A DNA stretch of 64,000 nt from Aphidius gifuensis (GCF_014905175.1 NC_057789.1:5394001-5458000); one strand, 5' to 3'. Counted from the first letter of the stretch, positions 34,029 through 48,962 are shown. The notes: a model not told the origin generated them from the letters alone. A program made the numbers and translations.

Positions 34029-36993
34029 GTAAGTTTTAATAATTTATCTATGAAAATTCAATTCAAAAATAATTTTCAATTTTTCTTATTCTTTTTTCAT
34101 TAGTATTTAATATATATTTATTTATAACAAATATGTTATCTTTTATTTTCATTTGTATGTATTTATTATCAAATTTTATAATCGTCATTAAACGTCATAC
34201 ATACTGATGCAAGTGACTCTATCGTAGTTTAGGTCAGTCACTAGGCCAGTGTGTCGACACATCGATTCACCACTCAAATGCTTTTAGGATCAAGTAACTT
34301 TATAGACAACACACACACACACGCATCTATATATACTATCTATCTATATTTACCTATTCTATATATTTTTTTTTTTTTTTTTTTTCATTCAAATATAGAA
34401 ACATACACGCATATTTCAACTGCACTTTAAAGATTTTTTTTTTTCATATATTTTCAAACGACTATTTTACGTGAAAGTTTTATTGTCATGTGTGAAATAA
34501 TATAGGGAGTGTGTAAAAACAATAAAAATAAAAAAAAACACACATTGTTGCTATACATATATTATTTCCGGATTTTTATTATTGCATTAAATTATGTTAT
34601 AAACAATTTATCACTGTGAATCTTTTCCTTTACATCTTCAATATAATTTTATTTATTTATCATGATTACATCATCGTCATTCTGAAGTTTTGACCTTCAG
34701 GATTTTTTAGCGACAAGGTTTTTTTAAATACATATACCTGTATGTCAAAAAAAAAAAAAAATGATGTTATCTTTTGATGATCGCATAAACACATTGATTT
34801 TAATTTGTTGTTTTTTGTGGTTTTTTTTTTTGTGGATTTTTAATTATTTTGAATTTCCTGAATTTATAGATATATATATTTATTGTATATATAAATTAAC
34901 AGTAAATAACGGAAGTTATGTGTGGTAAATTTGTTGGTATTTTTGGGCATCTAGAATTTTATGTGTGACGCAAGACAGCTGGTGCGTATGGCGTGAAATT
35001 GTCTTTACTCTTTACTGGGTCGTCTCGTTGTATTTGATCCTCTCTTTTTATTTTATTATTATTTATATAAATGTTGTTCTTTTTTTTTTTGTTGTCCTGT
35101 GTGGTTATAGTTGATGGTGTGCTGACTCTGTGCGGCATCCAACAACTTGGAGAAAATCACGAACGCAATTCGGTGAATGTAAACGGCTCAACAAAACAAG
35201 TTTGTTCGTATCTTTGGTTCTCACTGTCTTTCATGTTGGCTTGCTAGTTTCCCCATCAAATATACATATTTATATTAACATATACTTTTTTTTTTTCTTT
35301 TTTATACATTGAATTTATAATGTTCCATGTATTTAGTTGATATTTTAAATGTGGAACAGGGCCAAGAGTTGTTTAGAAAAAAATCAATGATGATAATCAT
35401 TATTGTCTTTATACTAAAAGGTTTTATTTCAAACAGGTAATTTAATTTGTCGTTATTATTTAATACTCATGTTTTATTCTTATGTGCAAAAACTGAGGTT
35501 TAATTAAACAATTGATTAATAAATTTAGAATTAATTTTTAATTATTTTTGGATGTAGTAAAAGTGTGCCATCTCGTCCAGACAACCTTTTTTTAGACATT
35601 TACTTAAATTACAAATTTATAATTTGATAATTTAATCTCACCTTTAATAATTGATATTTTTTATTGATTTTTTTTCCAACGAGTTTGTTGAAATGCAGAC
35701 TTGATTATTTGATTAATTTTAAAAAATAAACTTTAATAATTAATTTGAAATTATATCAATTTGTAAAAGTAAAAATTTATTATTAATTATTATTAATTTT
35801 AAAAATCAAATTATGATATTTATTTTAAAAATAAGTCTATATTTCAACTGAACTTGCTGAAAATATTAATCTGTAGACGAAGAATAAACCAATAATCAAT
35901 TTGTGATTTTTGACTTTTATCTTAATCTATTTGTTTTTTATTTTATTTCGCTTATATTTTTATCAAATCGATTAGCGTGTGTGAGCTCATTTCTATTGTT
36001 GATAATTAAATTTTTAATACTCAAAAAAAAACTCAAGTTTATCAGAGTTTTTTTTTAAGGTGTTTAATGCCACGAAGCGTACCATGTTGTAGTTTAACAC
36101 GATAAAGATATAATACCAAAGTGCTCGACTGCCCGGAGCCAACACTTTCACTGTAAGGATTTCTAATTCAACAAGGCGAATACTGGTCATGAGTTTAGCC
36201 ATAGTTTCTTCGTCAACAACAAACTTCTCCATCATATTATTATATCCATTATTATAAATTAAAAATACATATATTTGTTTCACTGCTACTTGTCGTCATC
36301 AATCGTCAATTGTCATTGTGTCATTTTAATAACAAAAAATATTTATAAAAATTAACAACGTATTACTGCTGTTGTTACATTGTATATATCTTTTCCTACA
36401 AAATTCATTATTTTATAATAATGATGATAAAAAATTAAAACAAATATTAATAATAATATTGCTTGTTTTATGATCTGGACCTCGTTTTATTATTTGCATT
36501 TCAATGTAAAGTGTTGGTCGTCAGTCTTTAACCGATAACATCATATTTTAATTATCTACTTTTAAACACACATACAATGATATTATTTATCTATCATCTA
36601 CATAGATATTCATTTTTTATTTTATTTCAAATTTAAAAACATGAATATCTTTTTTTCATAAAAATATATAAAATAACTGTGAATTATAAAAATAATAATT
36701 GACTTGATATGCTTGACCTTAACTTTTGACCAAATAAAAAAAATATTTCGACAATTCAATATATATTCTTTTGGCTATGATTAAAATGTAAAAAAAAAAT
36801 TTTTAATTTAATTATTTATTATTACGTAAATAGATTATTTAATTATAATTTTTTTTAACTTGAAAAATATTTTTATTTTTTTTTGCTTTTGTCTTTGTGT
36901 GTTGTGTCATTAATGATAATCATAAAATTTAAAAATAAAAAAACGATAAATTTTTATCATTGCGTGGTTTAATTGTTTTGAAAGATTTCAACA
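34029..36993 (+). other. Presumed long intron, first part
   Basis: A/T-rich DNA with a (CA)n run near 34,310. A TGACCTTCA (complement TGAAGGTCA, an ERR-type nuclear receptor site) lies at 34691-34699, with GC-richer patches near 34,970-35,040 and 35,120-35,240. The minus-strand 89-codon frame at 36,014-36,283 has a coding-like middle (EKFVVDEETMAKLMTS) but no recognisable domain. Confidence 0.4.
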
Positions 36994-37018
36994 TTTTTTT
37001 TTTTTTTTTTTTTTTTTT
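36994..37018. repeat. Poly-T run of 25
   Basis: One of the longest homopolymer runs in the window, where runs of 10-18 A or T are common. Its length may be affected by sequencing error. Confidence 0.85.
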
Positions 37019-40000
37019 ATCAAAACAAATAGATTTATTGATCTATATAATTAAATATATTTTCTTATGATTTTTTTTTTTGTTTTTTTTTTTTCGATAA
37101 ATTCTAATTAATATATGGTATTGTGTAATGAAAATTAAAATAGATTAAAATAAATAGGGTGCATCATTATTTAAGTCATCATAATCAGGGACAAAGTTAC
37201 GTGCTCCTGCACACGCGCAGGTGAAAGTTGCAGGGTTACTTGTGGCGCGCGAGTTTGGCCTCGTTCGTGCGTGAACAAGCATAAGTTCATGTTTTATATT
37301 TTATTTTTTTTTATAATCATTAATTTATTCAGTTTGTTCATCATTTGAAAAAAAAAAAAAAAAAAGCTTCATAAAGTTTAATGATAACATATTTTAATCA
37401 GTATACATTTATATTTTCATATATATTTTTCCAAAATAAAAGATAAAAATTATTAAAAATACATTTTAAAATAATAAATATAATATATAATAAAATTATT
37501 GAATAAATAAATAAACAAACACGATCAGACAGACAGATAAATATCTTAAAATTCCTTGAATAAATAATTTTTTGCATTTTAATTAAAAATGAAACAAAAA
37601 TAATAAAAAAAAAAAAAAAAACGATAAATAATATTTTATTATGAAATTGATATACTTTTAGCTTTTGCAGTCGTTATGAGGACATTTTATTATTTCATAG
37701 CGTAAAATAAATTTAAATATAATCATAAAAATTCTATTTTTGTTGTTATAATTTATGATATTGTGTGATTATTTTGGTCCTCGTTGTCTAATTATTATAT
37801 CACTTTGTAACTTTGTATTTTATATATTTTGAAAGCTCATGAAAGTGAAACGCTTGGTTTATATATATATGAAAATTGTGCTTCATTCTTTTATACCTTT
37901 TTATAGTTTATTTTATATTTTTAAAAAGTAGTATAATACTGTCGTTGACAAGAGTTAAATTTAACGTGGCAAATTCACAGTTAATTCTTGTCGACGAGAA
38001 GAGTGGTATTTGTGGATGCAACTGGGACAAAAATACCAAGACGAAGGAAACCAAATCACACGGTTTTATAGAAGGGGTAAAAAAAAAATAAAATAATACA
38101 AGACAAACGAACGAACAAACCAAGTTACTTATATTTTATTTTTATATATATTTTTTTAACTCATTGTTTTATATATATCCACTTATTTTATTAAGTTTAT
38201 TCTTGTAACTCTTGGTTATTTACACAAAGATATTTTATTCACATATATATGTCAACAATTTGTTTAACAAGTAAAAATAATTCTTGTCCACGACAATGAC
38301 CCTGTCAATTGAATAGCCATTTTATTTTTTTTTTCTCCATCATTTATTCAATTATTCAATTCGAAAAAAATATAAATTTATAATCAAAAAAATTCATTTC
38401 TAAACTTTCTTTCAGTTTATATTAAAATTCCAAAAAAAAAATCATATAAATTATGCTCTTCTTTTTATATTTAAAAAAAATATATATAAATTTACTTTTT
38501 TGTGTTATTAATATTAATTAATATTTAAATGTAATGATGATTATTTGTTGCACAATGTGTTGATTAAATTAAGTTGCACGTACAAGCATCAGTGCACACA
38601 TTGACATTTTTCCTTGAAAATAAAAAGTCTAAATAGAATATAATAGATAAAAGGATTTTACAAAGTTGAAGGAAAGAAAAAAATAAAAATAATAAAAAAA
38701 AACCAACTTGACGGCAGCACCACCCGCATCGTAAACGATGAAATAAGCAACGCAATAAAAACCAGCACGTGCGACAACGTTTTGTTTACGTCGTATTGGT
38801 ATAGATACGATCATTGATGGTAGTAGTATGATGCTGTATGAGTGTATGATAGAGGTGAGAGGAGAATACATCTATATACACTGATGTATATACACAGTGA
38901 GTGAAAGTTTTCCTTGAGGTAAAAGACGATGACATGCGAGCGCAGGCCTATATGATAATAATATTATTTACCTAAATATCAACACAAAAATTAATCAAAC
39001 TAATGAATTTATATATCAGAAAAATTCAATCGGGTCACTGGTCATTTAAATATTTATTGAAAAAGTAAAATTATCGTCTGATCGAGTCAAGTAACCGGCC
39101 AGATTTTTACTGTTTAAGTAGTTACAGCCAGATCAAGCCAAGAGTCAGACGCGCCAGTGCAAATCCAGCCGTTACTACTTGTGTCAGATAAACGCGGGAA
39201 TTTGGCCATTGATAATTATTAAATTTAATAAACAAAAATTAAATTTTCATTAATATTATATTTATAAATATTTGATTAACTACTTTAGTATTGTATTATC
39301 ATGCAATTATGTAATTTAATTTTGAATATAATGATGATGATATATAAATTAAATTTACATTTTAATACATTTTTTAAAAATATTGTATATCTTTGTAGAG
39401 TATATGATAAACAACATTGTGTATTATAATGGTGAATATAGGTAAAAACATAGAAGGGCGTCATATCGTCGCGTCGTCCCGACGTAAAAACACATAGCAA
39501 AACGATTTAACGTCGCCGTTGCTGGTTATACACTGTATACACTTGCAAACACATACACATAAACCCACAACGTGCAATTTTCACGTTACATCCCCCTTTC
39601 GTGTATAAATTTTATGCTCTTTTATTTATTTAATTTTTTTTTTTTTATCTTTTTCATGATTTTGTTGCTTGCAAATCTTCTATATACGTCTGTATATGCA
39701 TACATATAGATAGGTATATATAATGCATGCCAATGGAATGCAAAAAAAAATTTAAAAAAAAAAAAAATATATATATATATAAGCGACAAAGAAAGAACGA
39801 TGCCTTCAAGGCGACAACTCGCCTGGCCAATGAACCCCAACGACAGAATCGTCTCATTGCCTTCGTCATTGAATTAAATTTATTTATTTTATAATTTATT
39901 TATTTTTCATTGTTTTTAAATTATTCTTTGTGTATATGTTTGTTTTGATTTATTGGCGCAGAGTGAGTTCAAGGTGATACACTGGTTTTTTTTTTAAATT

Positions 40001-43000
40001 TTTTAAAAAATTTTTAAAAGTATAATTAATAGGGGGTAGTTTAGGCTTTAAGGGTGGTAAATTGTGTATTGTATTGTTGACAGATTGACACTTGAGTAGA
40101 TTGATATGATAGACATTGTTTTAATGATTGTTATCACTATATTGTTTAGAGTATGTTTTTGACCTAATGTCTCATCGACTTAATAGACAAACTTATCTGA
40201 CTTACGGCTGGCTGATTATTGACTTGTACTACTGCGCGTATATTATTTTTGTATATTATATTGCGTGTTTTTATTTCTGTTTGGCTAGTCAGTTGGGTCA
40301 AGGTGGTCAACATTTTCTTTCTTATATTAACTTTAACCAAAATCAATTAGTTCAATTTTACGTCTAGCATTTTGTTGATCTATAATATTATTTTTTTTTA
40401 CCTATTTAATATTAACAAAGTATATTATTATTTATCAACTGTCGGTAAGTCATCTGGTGTTGAATATTGTTTATAAATTATTTATTATTAATTAATTAAT
40501 ATATGTTTATTTAATTTTTAAAAAACATTTTTCATTTTTATTAAATTATAATTTTTTTATTCTTTTTTAACTGATGTTTGTGTGAATATTATTTGATGTT
40601 TTAATGATTACTATATACATACATTAATTTGCATTGAATAAAAAAAAATAAATAATTTATTTTTTATCAGTAGTCTTATTAGTGTTTTACGTTGATAAAC
40701 TACCAGTTGAGTATTTTTTTTTTTTAGATAAGATTAGATAGTAAATTTAAAAATATATATATTTAATGTAAAAAAAAAAAATTGTAAAAATTGGAGTAAA
40801 AATGTATTTTCTTTGTCGCGCGCGCGTCTCGTGAACGAGATGACCCCGACATACGTGGCATTCTGCCTCCTGGTGGATATGTGGGTCGAGAAATGCCGCA
40901 CCATGCTATAAATAATATATATCTTAATGCGTGTGTGTGTTAATGCATGCATGCATGCAAACAAGCACAAAACTAAAAGCCCCACACTGTCGACATCTCT
41001 TTTAGTTTGTATTTTTTCAAAATACAAAAAATAAAAAAAAAGTCTTTGTTAAAACAATTGTTGTTATAATAATTATAAATATTTAAATAATATAACTATT
41101 GCATCGTGGGAATACGATTGATTGAATCGTAAAATAATTTTTAAATTCAAATCATGATTAAAATTTTTCTGTTAAATATTTTTTTGAAACAATATTCATT
41201 TCGACATTTTATTAATTTTATTTGTTTCATTGTTTCAGCTGATATTTATAAATGGATTTACTATATATTTTTTTTTTTTTATCAGTCGTGTCGCACATAT
41301 CTACATGTGAATAAATAAAAATTATTATATCAAGTGACACACAATATCCGATTTAACCCAAAAGTCCTTAACAAGTGTTTTTTTTTATTTTTACATTTTC
41401 ATTATGCTTTTTTTTTCATAATTTATTTGTTTTTTTTTTTCTTTCATTTTTTGAAAAATCCAAGTTGAATCTTTTTCTGCTTAGGGTTGCGTATTTTAAT
41501 GTTGTCTGGAATATCAAAAAAAGTTTTTAATATATATAGTCTTTTGCGTCCGTCGCCAGACTCGATCGATTCTTTTTCACTTTTTCTTTCTTTTTTTTTG
41601 TTCTCTCTCACACCATTCACTGACTCAATTTATTATTATTTTTGGATTTTTTTTTTTGGATTTTTTTTTCTCTATATTTTTTTTTATTCCACCGTTCTTT
41701 TATCCCCTCGAACCCTATGATCATCAATATATAATTTATTTTTTTTTTCACCTCTGGTTATATTTATTTGCCATTTTTTTTTTTGTGTCAATTTAAATCA
41801 CACGTTTATGAGTACTTTGAATACAATATAAAATTTAAAATAATATTAAAATTAATCGGGTTAACAATTCATAAACTCAATTTGTTTTTTTTTATTATTA
41901 TAATTTTAAATTTAATATACATTACGTAATAATAAAAATTTCATTAAGTGATTAAATTATGACTGAATATAAATATGAAGATACTACCGCAATGAGATAA
42001 TATTTATTATTGCAAAATAATATTATATTGCGCAGTAATTGTAATATAAACCATAGGAAATTAAAGATTTTAATTTTTTTATTGTTTAATATTTATTTTA
42101 TACTGAAAGGATATATTTTGCGAGACAAAATAAAAAAAAGAAAAAAATAAAAAAAATTATACATATATATTTAGCTTGTTGTACGAAGACTAAGATGAAG
42201 ACGAAGACGAAGACGATGTTGTCTATATAACACAGACACCGAGGACAGAAGAGACTGGTTTTTTTATTTTTATTTAATTTATTTTTTTATTATTATTTTA
42301 TTTGAGTAGAAAGCTTGGGCGTTCGTGGCGTCATGCTTGAAGATCCAAGAATTGCATTTGTTTGTGCAAAAGCAACTTCCAATATACATGATGTCATCAA
42401 TTTATATATATTATATTATAAAAAGATGATACAGTTTAATTAATTACTATTTATATATTTAACAATGCACAATTATCATTAACTAATTGCTAATTATACT
42501 TTAATACAAAAAAAAAAAAAAAAAATCTATTCGAAAGCGTAAAACAATCTTGTTTAATAGAAAGATAAGATTAAAAATAAAAAAAAACTAAATCAATTAA
42601 ATGAAAAATAATGAAAATAATAAAATTTATTTTATTTATTTTATTTATTTCATTTATTTGTAATTAATATCTAGGAAAATAAAAAGTATCGATAATTCGC
42701 AAGTAAATCAATTTTTAATTGGTACGTGATTAGTAATGATTTATAAAGAATTTTTATATATATCAATATTTAATAAAAATATATAAAACATTATAAAAAT
42801 AACGAATGAATATAATGAAATTATTTGAGTCCCCTGGTGATATATGCAGCAGGTGTGTTGCACATTTTTACCTTGAAGGAGAAACTTGTCTAAAACCCCA
42901 CTGTATTTATACACTTTCTTTAAAAAAAAAAAACATATATATTATGATTATATTTGTAACATTGTGGGGGCTAAAAATATATATAAGAGAGGACATGATC

Positions 43001-44139
43001 GAAGCTGTGTGTTGGAAAATCGGTAGGCTTTAAAAGAGGATAGGTAATCCACCCTTCACTGTGAACCACCCTCCGGAAATCAATAGAGACACAACCGAGT
43101 GCTGCAAGAAACATGCCAGAGGCATTTTTTAACTTGAAATAAAAATAAAATAAACATAATGCAGTATATATTGGTTTTTACTTTTTTTTTTTCAAATTTT
43201 TTTCTTATACAGACTTTTTATTTTATTTTATTTATTTATTTTCAAGGATTTACAAGCAAGGTCTTTTCCTCTACTGCACACTCACACTGTCTCGTTAAGG
43301 TCGATACAAAGTTTTTATATTTATTTGCATTTATTATTATTTTACATAATCAAATGTGACAGATGACTGAATGAACTAAGTTATGTATATCGCATCTGTA
43401 TATATTTTTTCAACAAATACAATATCTAGATAAACAAAATTTTAAATTAATTTTTTTCTTATCTAAATTAATTTTAAAAAGACAATGAATTGACACTTGG
43501 CTTTGTGATAAAAATATCCAAATATAGTATGTTGATTTATTACATCATGTTTTATTTTTTGCAAACATTGAAAAATAATTTTTAAATGTCTTCAAGATTG
43601 TCTCGTTGATGTGGTGTGACGTATTTAATTTACTTTAAATGATAATAAAATGAAAGAAAAATTTTTTTTGTGCGTCATTGTGATGTTGTGACGTCAAAAA
43701 CCGCTAGAAACAAGATATAAAGTTTTATATTGTATTTACACACTTGTTAATATATATGTATATATAGAGAATGGATGTTTAAAAGTAGGGTTTTGAGACG
43801 CCATCGTTGACGGTGTTACTTGTTGAATACTGTGTGTTTTTTTACATTATGCTTTATTTTTATCATTGTTTTCAATATTATCATTCGTGTTGTTGTGATT
43901 ATGCCAACTAGTCAATTATCACAAACGTGTAGAAATTTATTCTGATAAGTTAAATAATAATATACATTACTAAATAAATTATTAATAGCTGTTTATATAT
44001 TTTATCTATGATGATAAAAAATTTGATAAAAGCTCAAAAACTTTTATTAATTTTTCCAGCAAAGGGTCATTAAAATTTCATATAATTAAAACTTTTTAAA
44101 TGATTTTTGAAATGAATTATTTCAAAATACTTTTGGCAA
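37019..44139 (+). other. Presumed long intron with GC-richer islands
   Basis: No gene is supported. Islands of 70-200 bases with many CpGs occur at about 37,190-37,290, 38,705-38,800, 39,060-39,200, 39,780-39,865, 40,815-40,900 and 43,020-43,120, separated by A/T-rich DNA. The 43,063-43,071 GAACCACCC is one base from the Ci/Gli consensus. Open frames across these islands change frame and contain repeat-derived residues. Confidence 0.4.
42629..42660. repeat. TTTA/TTTTA short tandem repeat
   Basis: Imperfect tandem TTTA-type units in an A/T-rich stretch. Confidence 0.7.
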
Positions 44140-44515
44140 TAATAATTCAGACTTTTTTTTCAACAAAATCGATAATTCAAACTTTTTGAATACCAGAAGG
44201 GATTTGTTTCGAATACCTCTTTACAGATTGACAAATTTTCTGTAACAATACCTATTCGCTCATTCTGTGTTCCTAATATTTTCAAAAATTATCAAAACAA
44301 TTTTTTGAAAAATTATCGATTTGCCTGAGGAATAAATATTAAGCGAAGACATGAGCAACGACAAATGGCTTTTTCCATTATCTATTTACCTACTATCTTC
44401 AAAAATTCTCTAAACATTTTTTCGAAAACTCAACAGAATCTATATATTAGGACCACAGAATGAGCGCAAATATAGGATTCCTTATTTGAGCTAAATACTT
44501 TTTCGAAAACCCTGA
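44140..44515. repeat. Degenerate inverted/direct repeat element (possible decayed MITE or foldback)
   Basis: Arm CCTATTCGCTCATTCTGTG... at 44251-44280 is matched in reverse complement by 44444-44476 (CACAGAATGAGCG inside), with only a few mismatches and small gaps over about 30 bases. In addition, TTCAAAAATT...TTTTTTGAAAA at 44281-44311 recurs in direct orientation at 44398-44427. ATAATTC(A/G)(A/G)ACTTTTT occurs twice between 44142 and 44190. No coding capacity or clear target-site duplication was found. Confidence 0.5.
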
Positions 44516-44620
44516 TAAATTTTTGTTTGGTGAAAAAAATATATGTCAAATCTATTGGGAATGTAGAATTAGTAAAAAAGTATTTGTTGATTTATTCATT
44601 TAAAAAAATAAGGACAATGC

Positions 44621-44878
44621 TTGTGCGATTATTGTTGGATGGGGTTAATGAATAAACGAGGGAGGATTAACGGTATATTTCAACCGGATATAGAGGACAC
44701 GATAATGGCATATGGACGAGGTACAACAGGCAGTAGTTATACACACGGGGATAAGTTGAACCTGGCACAATCCCAGATTCAATGCTCGACCGCATCATCG
44801 TGTCAAGGTGCCAGAGGATATTCGGCTTTTGGCGGCTTTACACGAACAGGGGATGAAAAAAAAAAAACTTTTTTATAA
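44621..44878 (+). other. GC-balanced island with 85-codon open frame
   Basis: Directly after the inverted repeat, about 240 bases are much less A/T-rich than the surroundings and open in one plus-strand frame. The frame includes GIFQPDIEDTIMAYGRG and GARGYSAFGGFTRTGDE and ends in a Lys run made by poly-A. There is no good start context, no domain is recognised and no splice sites are obvious. It could be an unrecognised exon, a conserved regulatory block or an old insertion. Confidence 0.2.
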
Positions 44879-47800
44879 TTACATATATCAAAAAGCACAA
44901 AAGCAAAATAATTGACAATTGAAAATTATTGCATTATGTTATGCTTTTTTAATATTATATTATAAAAATATAAATTAAATAAAAACTTGTTAATTTGTTT
45001 TTGCTTTTTTTTGGACCAAGTCATTGTAAATAATAAAAATTTAAAAAAATAAAAATATAAATGAGGAAATAGAGTTGGGAATTATAGTGCCTATAAAAAT
45101 TTCAACGCTCAGGCGAAAACGTGAAAGCGGTCATGTTACAACGTTTTACCTCTTTTTTACACTTGGCTGAACAAGACTGTGACTTTAAGTCTTGTTTTGT
45201 CTTGTTTGAGGCTTCATTCGACACAATAATATTTTTATACAAGTTAAATTTCGTTTTTTTATATTTATTACATTTATTAAATTTACTTTTTTTTTTTTTA
45301 TTTCATTTAATCAATTAGCTATATCATATTTTTAAACTTTTAATTTTGTCAATTAAATATTTATAAATTTCATTATTTATTAAATAAATTGTCATATTTT
45401 GTAAGCAAATTGACATAATTACAAATTACTTTTTAAAACAAAACTTTTGTATATGTTTCAATGGAATTTTTGTCAATCGATTCGACTATATACTTTCTTT
45501 TTATATTTTATACATTAAACTCTCCGATAATTTACTATAAAAAAAAAAAAAAATAAATCACTTTCCGAAGTTTTTTATTCATTAATTATTTCAGTATTTA
45601 TAAATATTAAATAAAAGCACAAAAATTTCTAAAAATCATTTGAATTAACAAGATGAAAAAAAAAATAAAAAAAATAATAATTGTCAGCGATGTTATTGTC
45701 ATCATCATGTGAATTGTCCGGTCGTGTGTTACACATGATTGTCAAAATTCGTGACACTTGATGATAATAAAATATGGTCAGCAGTCAGTCGTAACAGTGT
45801 GACATATTCACGTACAGTAAATAGCTTCAACTATACAGACTCAAATACACACATACTTTTAGCCAGATAACTATGCGCATTTGTAACGGGAGCACCGATT
45901 TTAGCGCGCTTCCGTGAACCTCACGCCTTGACCAACCATCACGTACCATATACACATACGTTAAATATATTTTATAATGCATGTGTATGCATATAAAAAT
46001 ACAAGTGTACATACGCCCATGTCATTGACGTAGTTAGTATTGGTATTGGTATTAGTGTTGTTGGTGTTACTGTCGTTGGCATCGTCTATATATCACCTCC
46101 ACCGTTCATTTTCCTTCCCCCTTGCATCAGAATCGCATACGCTATTTCTAGGTCGCAACAAAAACTCATTTTAATCATGAAACTAAACACGTCTTTTATG
46201 TTTCGATTCCCATCACTATATGTACACACACACACACTTATACTGATTATAATAAAAATGAATTAATAATCACTCATTGTTACCCTTCACATAATTATTA
46301 TAAATCATAAATGAAAAAGAAAAAAAAAATGAACATTCAAACTAGCAATAAAATCCAATCAAGTTATTAATTTTTGATTAAAATTATTAATTCAATTGGA
46401 GTAATGGAAAGAAAAGGCTAAATGTATTTAGATGTTTTATTGATATGTATACATTATCAAATTAATTTTCGACAATTTAATATTAAAATTGAGCTAATTT
46501 TTTCGACAATTTTAAGACTGAAATAGAAGTTTTTCTTTTGCAACGTGATTAATTGAATTCACATGTGGTTAATTGACTCGGAAAATTTTAAAATTAATAA
46601 AAACAATAGTATATTTATATATAAATTGTTTTTTTTTTTTAAATTAAACAATTTTATATACAACTACATCCGCTTGATACCGTTATAAAATATTAAATCA
46701 AGAGAGAATAAAAAAAAAAAAAAAAACCTAACGCATTCCATTCATCGTAGTCAGTACTCTCTGCACTCGTACAGTTTGTGTGTGTGTCCTAAAAGAGAAG
46801 AAAAATAAATATATATATAAAAAAGAAATTTAAAAAAAGAAAAAAAAAAATCTGATAATAATTATACTGCTGTTGCTGCTGCTGCGACGCACGTAAATAC
46901 GTTTTTTTTTGTATTTTAAACTTAAGCCTTTTAAAAGTCGATAACGTAGATATTTATATCTAAAAATATCTAAAAATATTGTTAAATTTAAGCCGCAAGA
47001 TGTCGCTAAAATGACCAATAATGTCAAAATTAAAAAATCTCGTCCAATCCACGCGTTCGTCTGGTATTGTAATGCCCCCCTTCTCCTCTTTGCCCATTGG
47101 GATCGGTCGTGGTGCTGATGGTTGCTTACACAAAACGGCAATATGGCTTCCGCCATCGTGAGCAAGTGATAGTTGTAAATGTGTCAATTTTTCCAATAAT
47201 AAATAAATAATAATAATTTATTTATAATCATTTTAATTTAATTAACAAAGTTTAAATTTATTTTCATTTATATACTTTATTATATGACATTTTTATTGAT
47301 AAAAATTATAATTAAATTTATAAAAAATATTTAATAATGTTTATTATTATGGGCCTAAATAGCATCATAAAATCACGGTTAATGCAAGTGTGTATGATTT
47401 GTATATATTGATACAAAATCTGTGTGACTTTTTGTGTGTGTTTATGTGTGTGTTTAAAAAGTACATTGCTTTAATAATTTATTGACTAAAATAGACAATT
47501 AAATTTGTGTTTTTATTTTTGTGAAAAAAGAGTAATAACAATTTATTTATAAAATAAAAAACACTGGTGCAAGTGAGACAAAATGTAAAAAAAAAATAAT
47601 AAACTTTGGGGACTCATGGTGGCAAGTCTTGTCGATTGGTCGAGAGAGCGCTTCGTACACAAACCAAACCTAGTTGGGCCCAACCTCGTGCCAATAGTTT
47701 ATGTTTGTTTGTTTATTTGTTTATCGTTAATATTATTATTAATTTGTTGTTCAAGTATTTTATCGTGAAATACAAGTACTATTATTATTATATTTATATT

Positions 47801-48962
47801 GTAAATGATATCATTAAAAGATTAAACAAATGTAAAAGCAATCAAACAAGTATCGTGTGTCAAATGATTAACATGCAAAATATATTTGTTTATATTATTT
47901 TTTAAATTTTACATGAAGAAAAAAGAGTTGATTTATGAACAATATAATTAAATGGTATGTTATTTAAACAATATAATATATAAATTATGAAAAATTTAAA
48001 AAACCAACCTAGAAAAAATAGGTTAATGTATTGTTAATTTTAAATAGACTAAACGAACAAAAAGAAAAAAAAAATATAGACGCAAAAGTTTATGATTTTA
48101 AGACGTATATTTGTTGAATTAATAATTTTTATTTGGTTAATTTTTTTTGTCAAGAATAAGATAAGAGAAAACAAAAAAACCAGTGAATTGATAAATGAAA
48201 ATTTATGGAAAATTGTATTATTCATTGACCGTTTGGTTTGCATGAATATACATTAAATAGACTGAGAATTTAAAAAAAAAAATAATAGCTTATTTTATTT
48301 GCAAGTAGTGTATATTCACATGAGTTATTTTATTATTACAACAAGTGAAGTTTAAATAACAACAATAACAAAAAAAAAAATAGAATCGAAAAAAAAAGGA
48401 TAAAGATAGAGACATTGCGAATAAATATATTTGTTAAAAAATATAAAATATATATGTATTAAATTATATACATAGCCTTTTTCTGCCTTTATTTTCTTGG
48501 CTGCGAATATTGGTAGATAGAAAGACATAGTGATCACACACAGCTGCGCGCGTTTTACTTTTCAACAGTGTGTGAGAAAATAGTTGTAGAGTGAGTACGT
48601 CAGTAAATGAGTGAGTGAACAATATTACCAGAGCATTGCCCCTCTGTATTTCCCTTCTCTTATTCAAGTTTGTTGCTTCAAAAAAAAAAACATTTATAAA
48701 TCATACCTTGGCTATGATTATTTAGCCATATTGCAATTTTGGAGTAAAAAAAAAAAAACATTGGAGTAAGAAAAAAAAAAAAAAAGAAATCATAATAAAA
48801 TAATTTTATTGCACAATATTAACATTGACAATAATAACATAATTGTTGCGGTGTTGAAAAAAAAAAATAAAGTCCAATAGCGTATTTGATGCCATGAGAG
48901 CAGACGAGGTGACAGTCAACACGTGACACAAACAGAAAAATAACAACGACATTTAAAGCACC
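44879..48962 (+). other. Presumed long intron, continuing
   Basis: A/T-rich with islands at about 45,110-45,210, 45,880-45,960, 46,020-46,150 and 47,030-47,165. A minus-strand ATG-to-donor segment at 47,130-47,156 is described among the findings. No complete gene is seen. Confidence 0.4.

Noticed and set aside
36014..36283. 89-codon minus-strand frame with EKFVVDEETMAKLMTS
   Set aside because: Some coding character, but no family, no splice context and a frame ending in filler; too weak to call.
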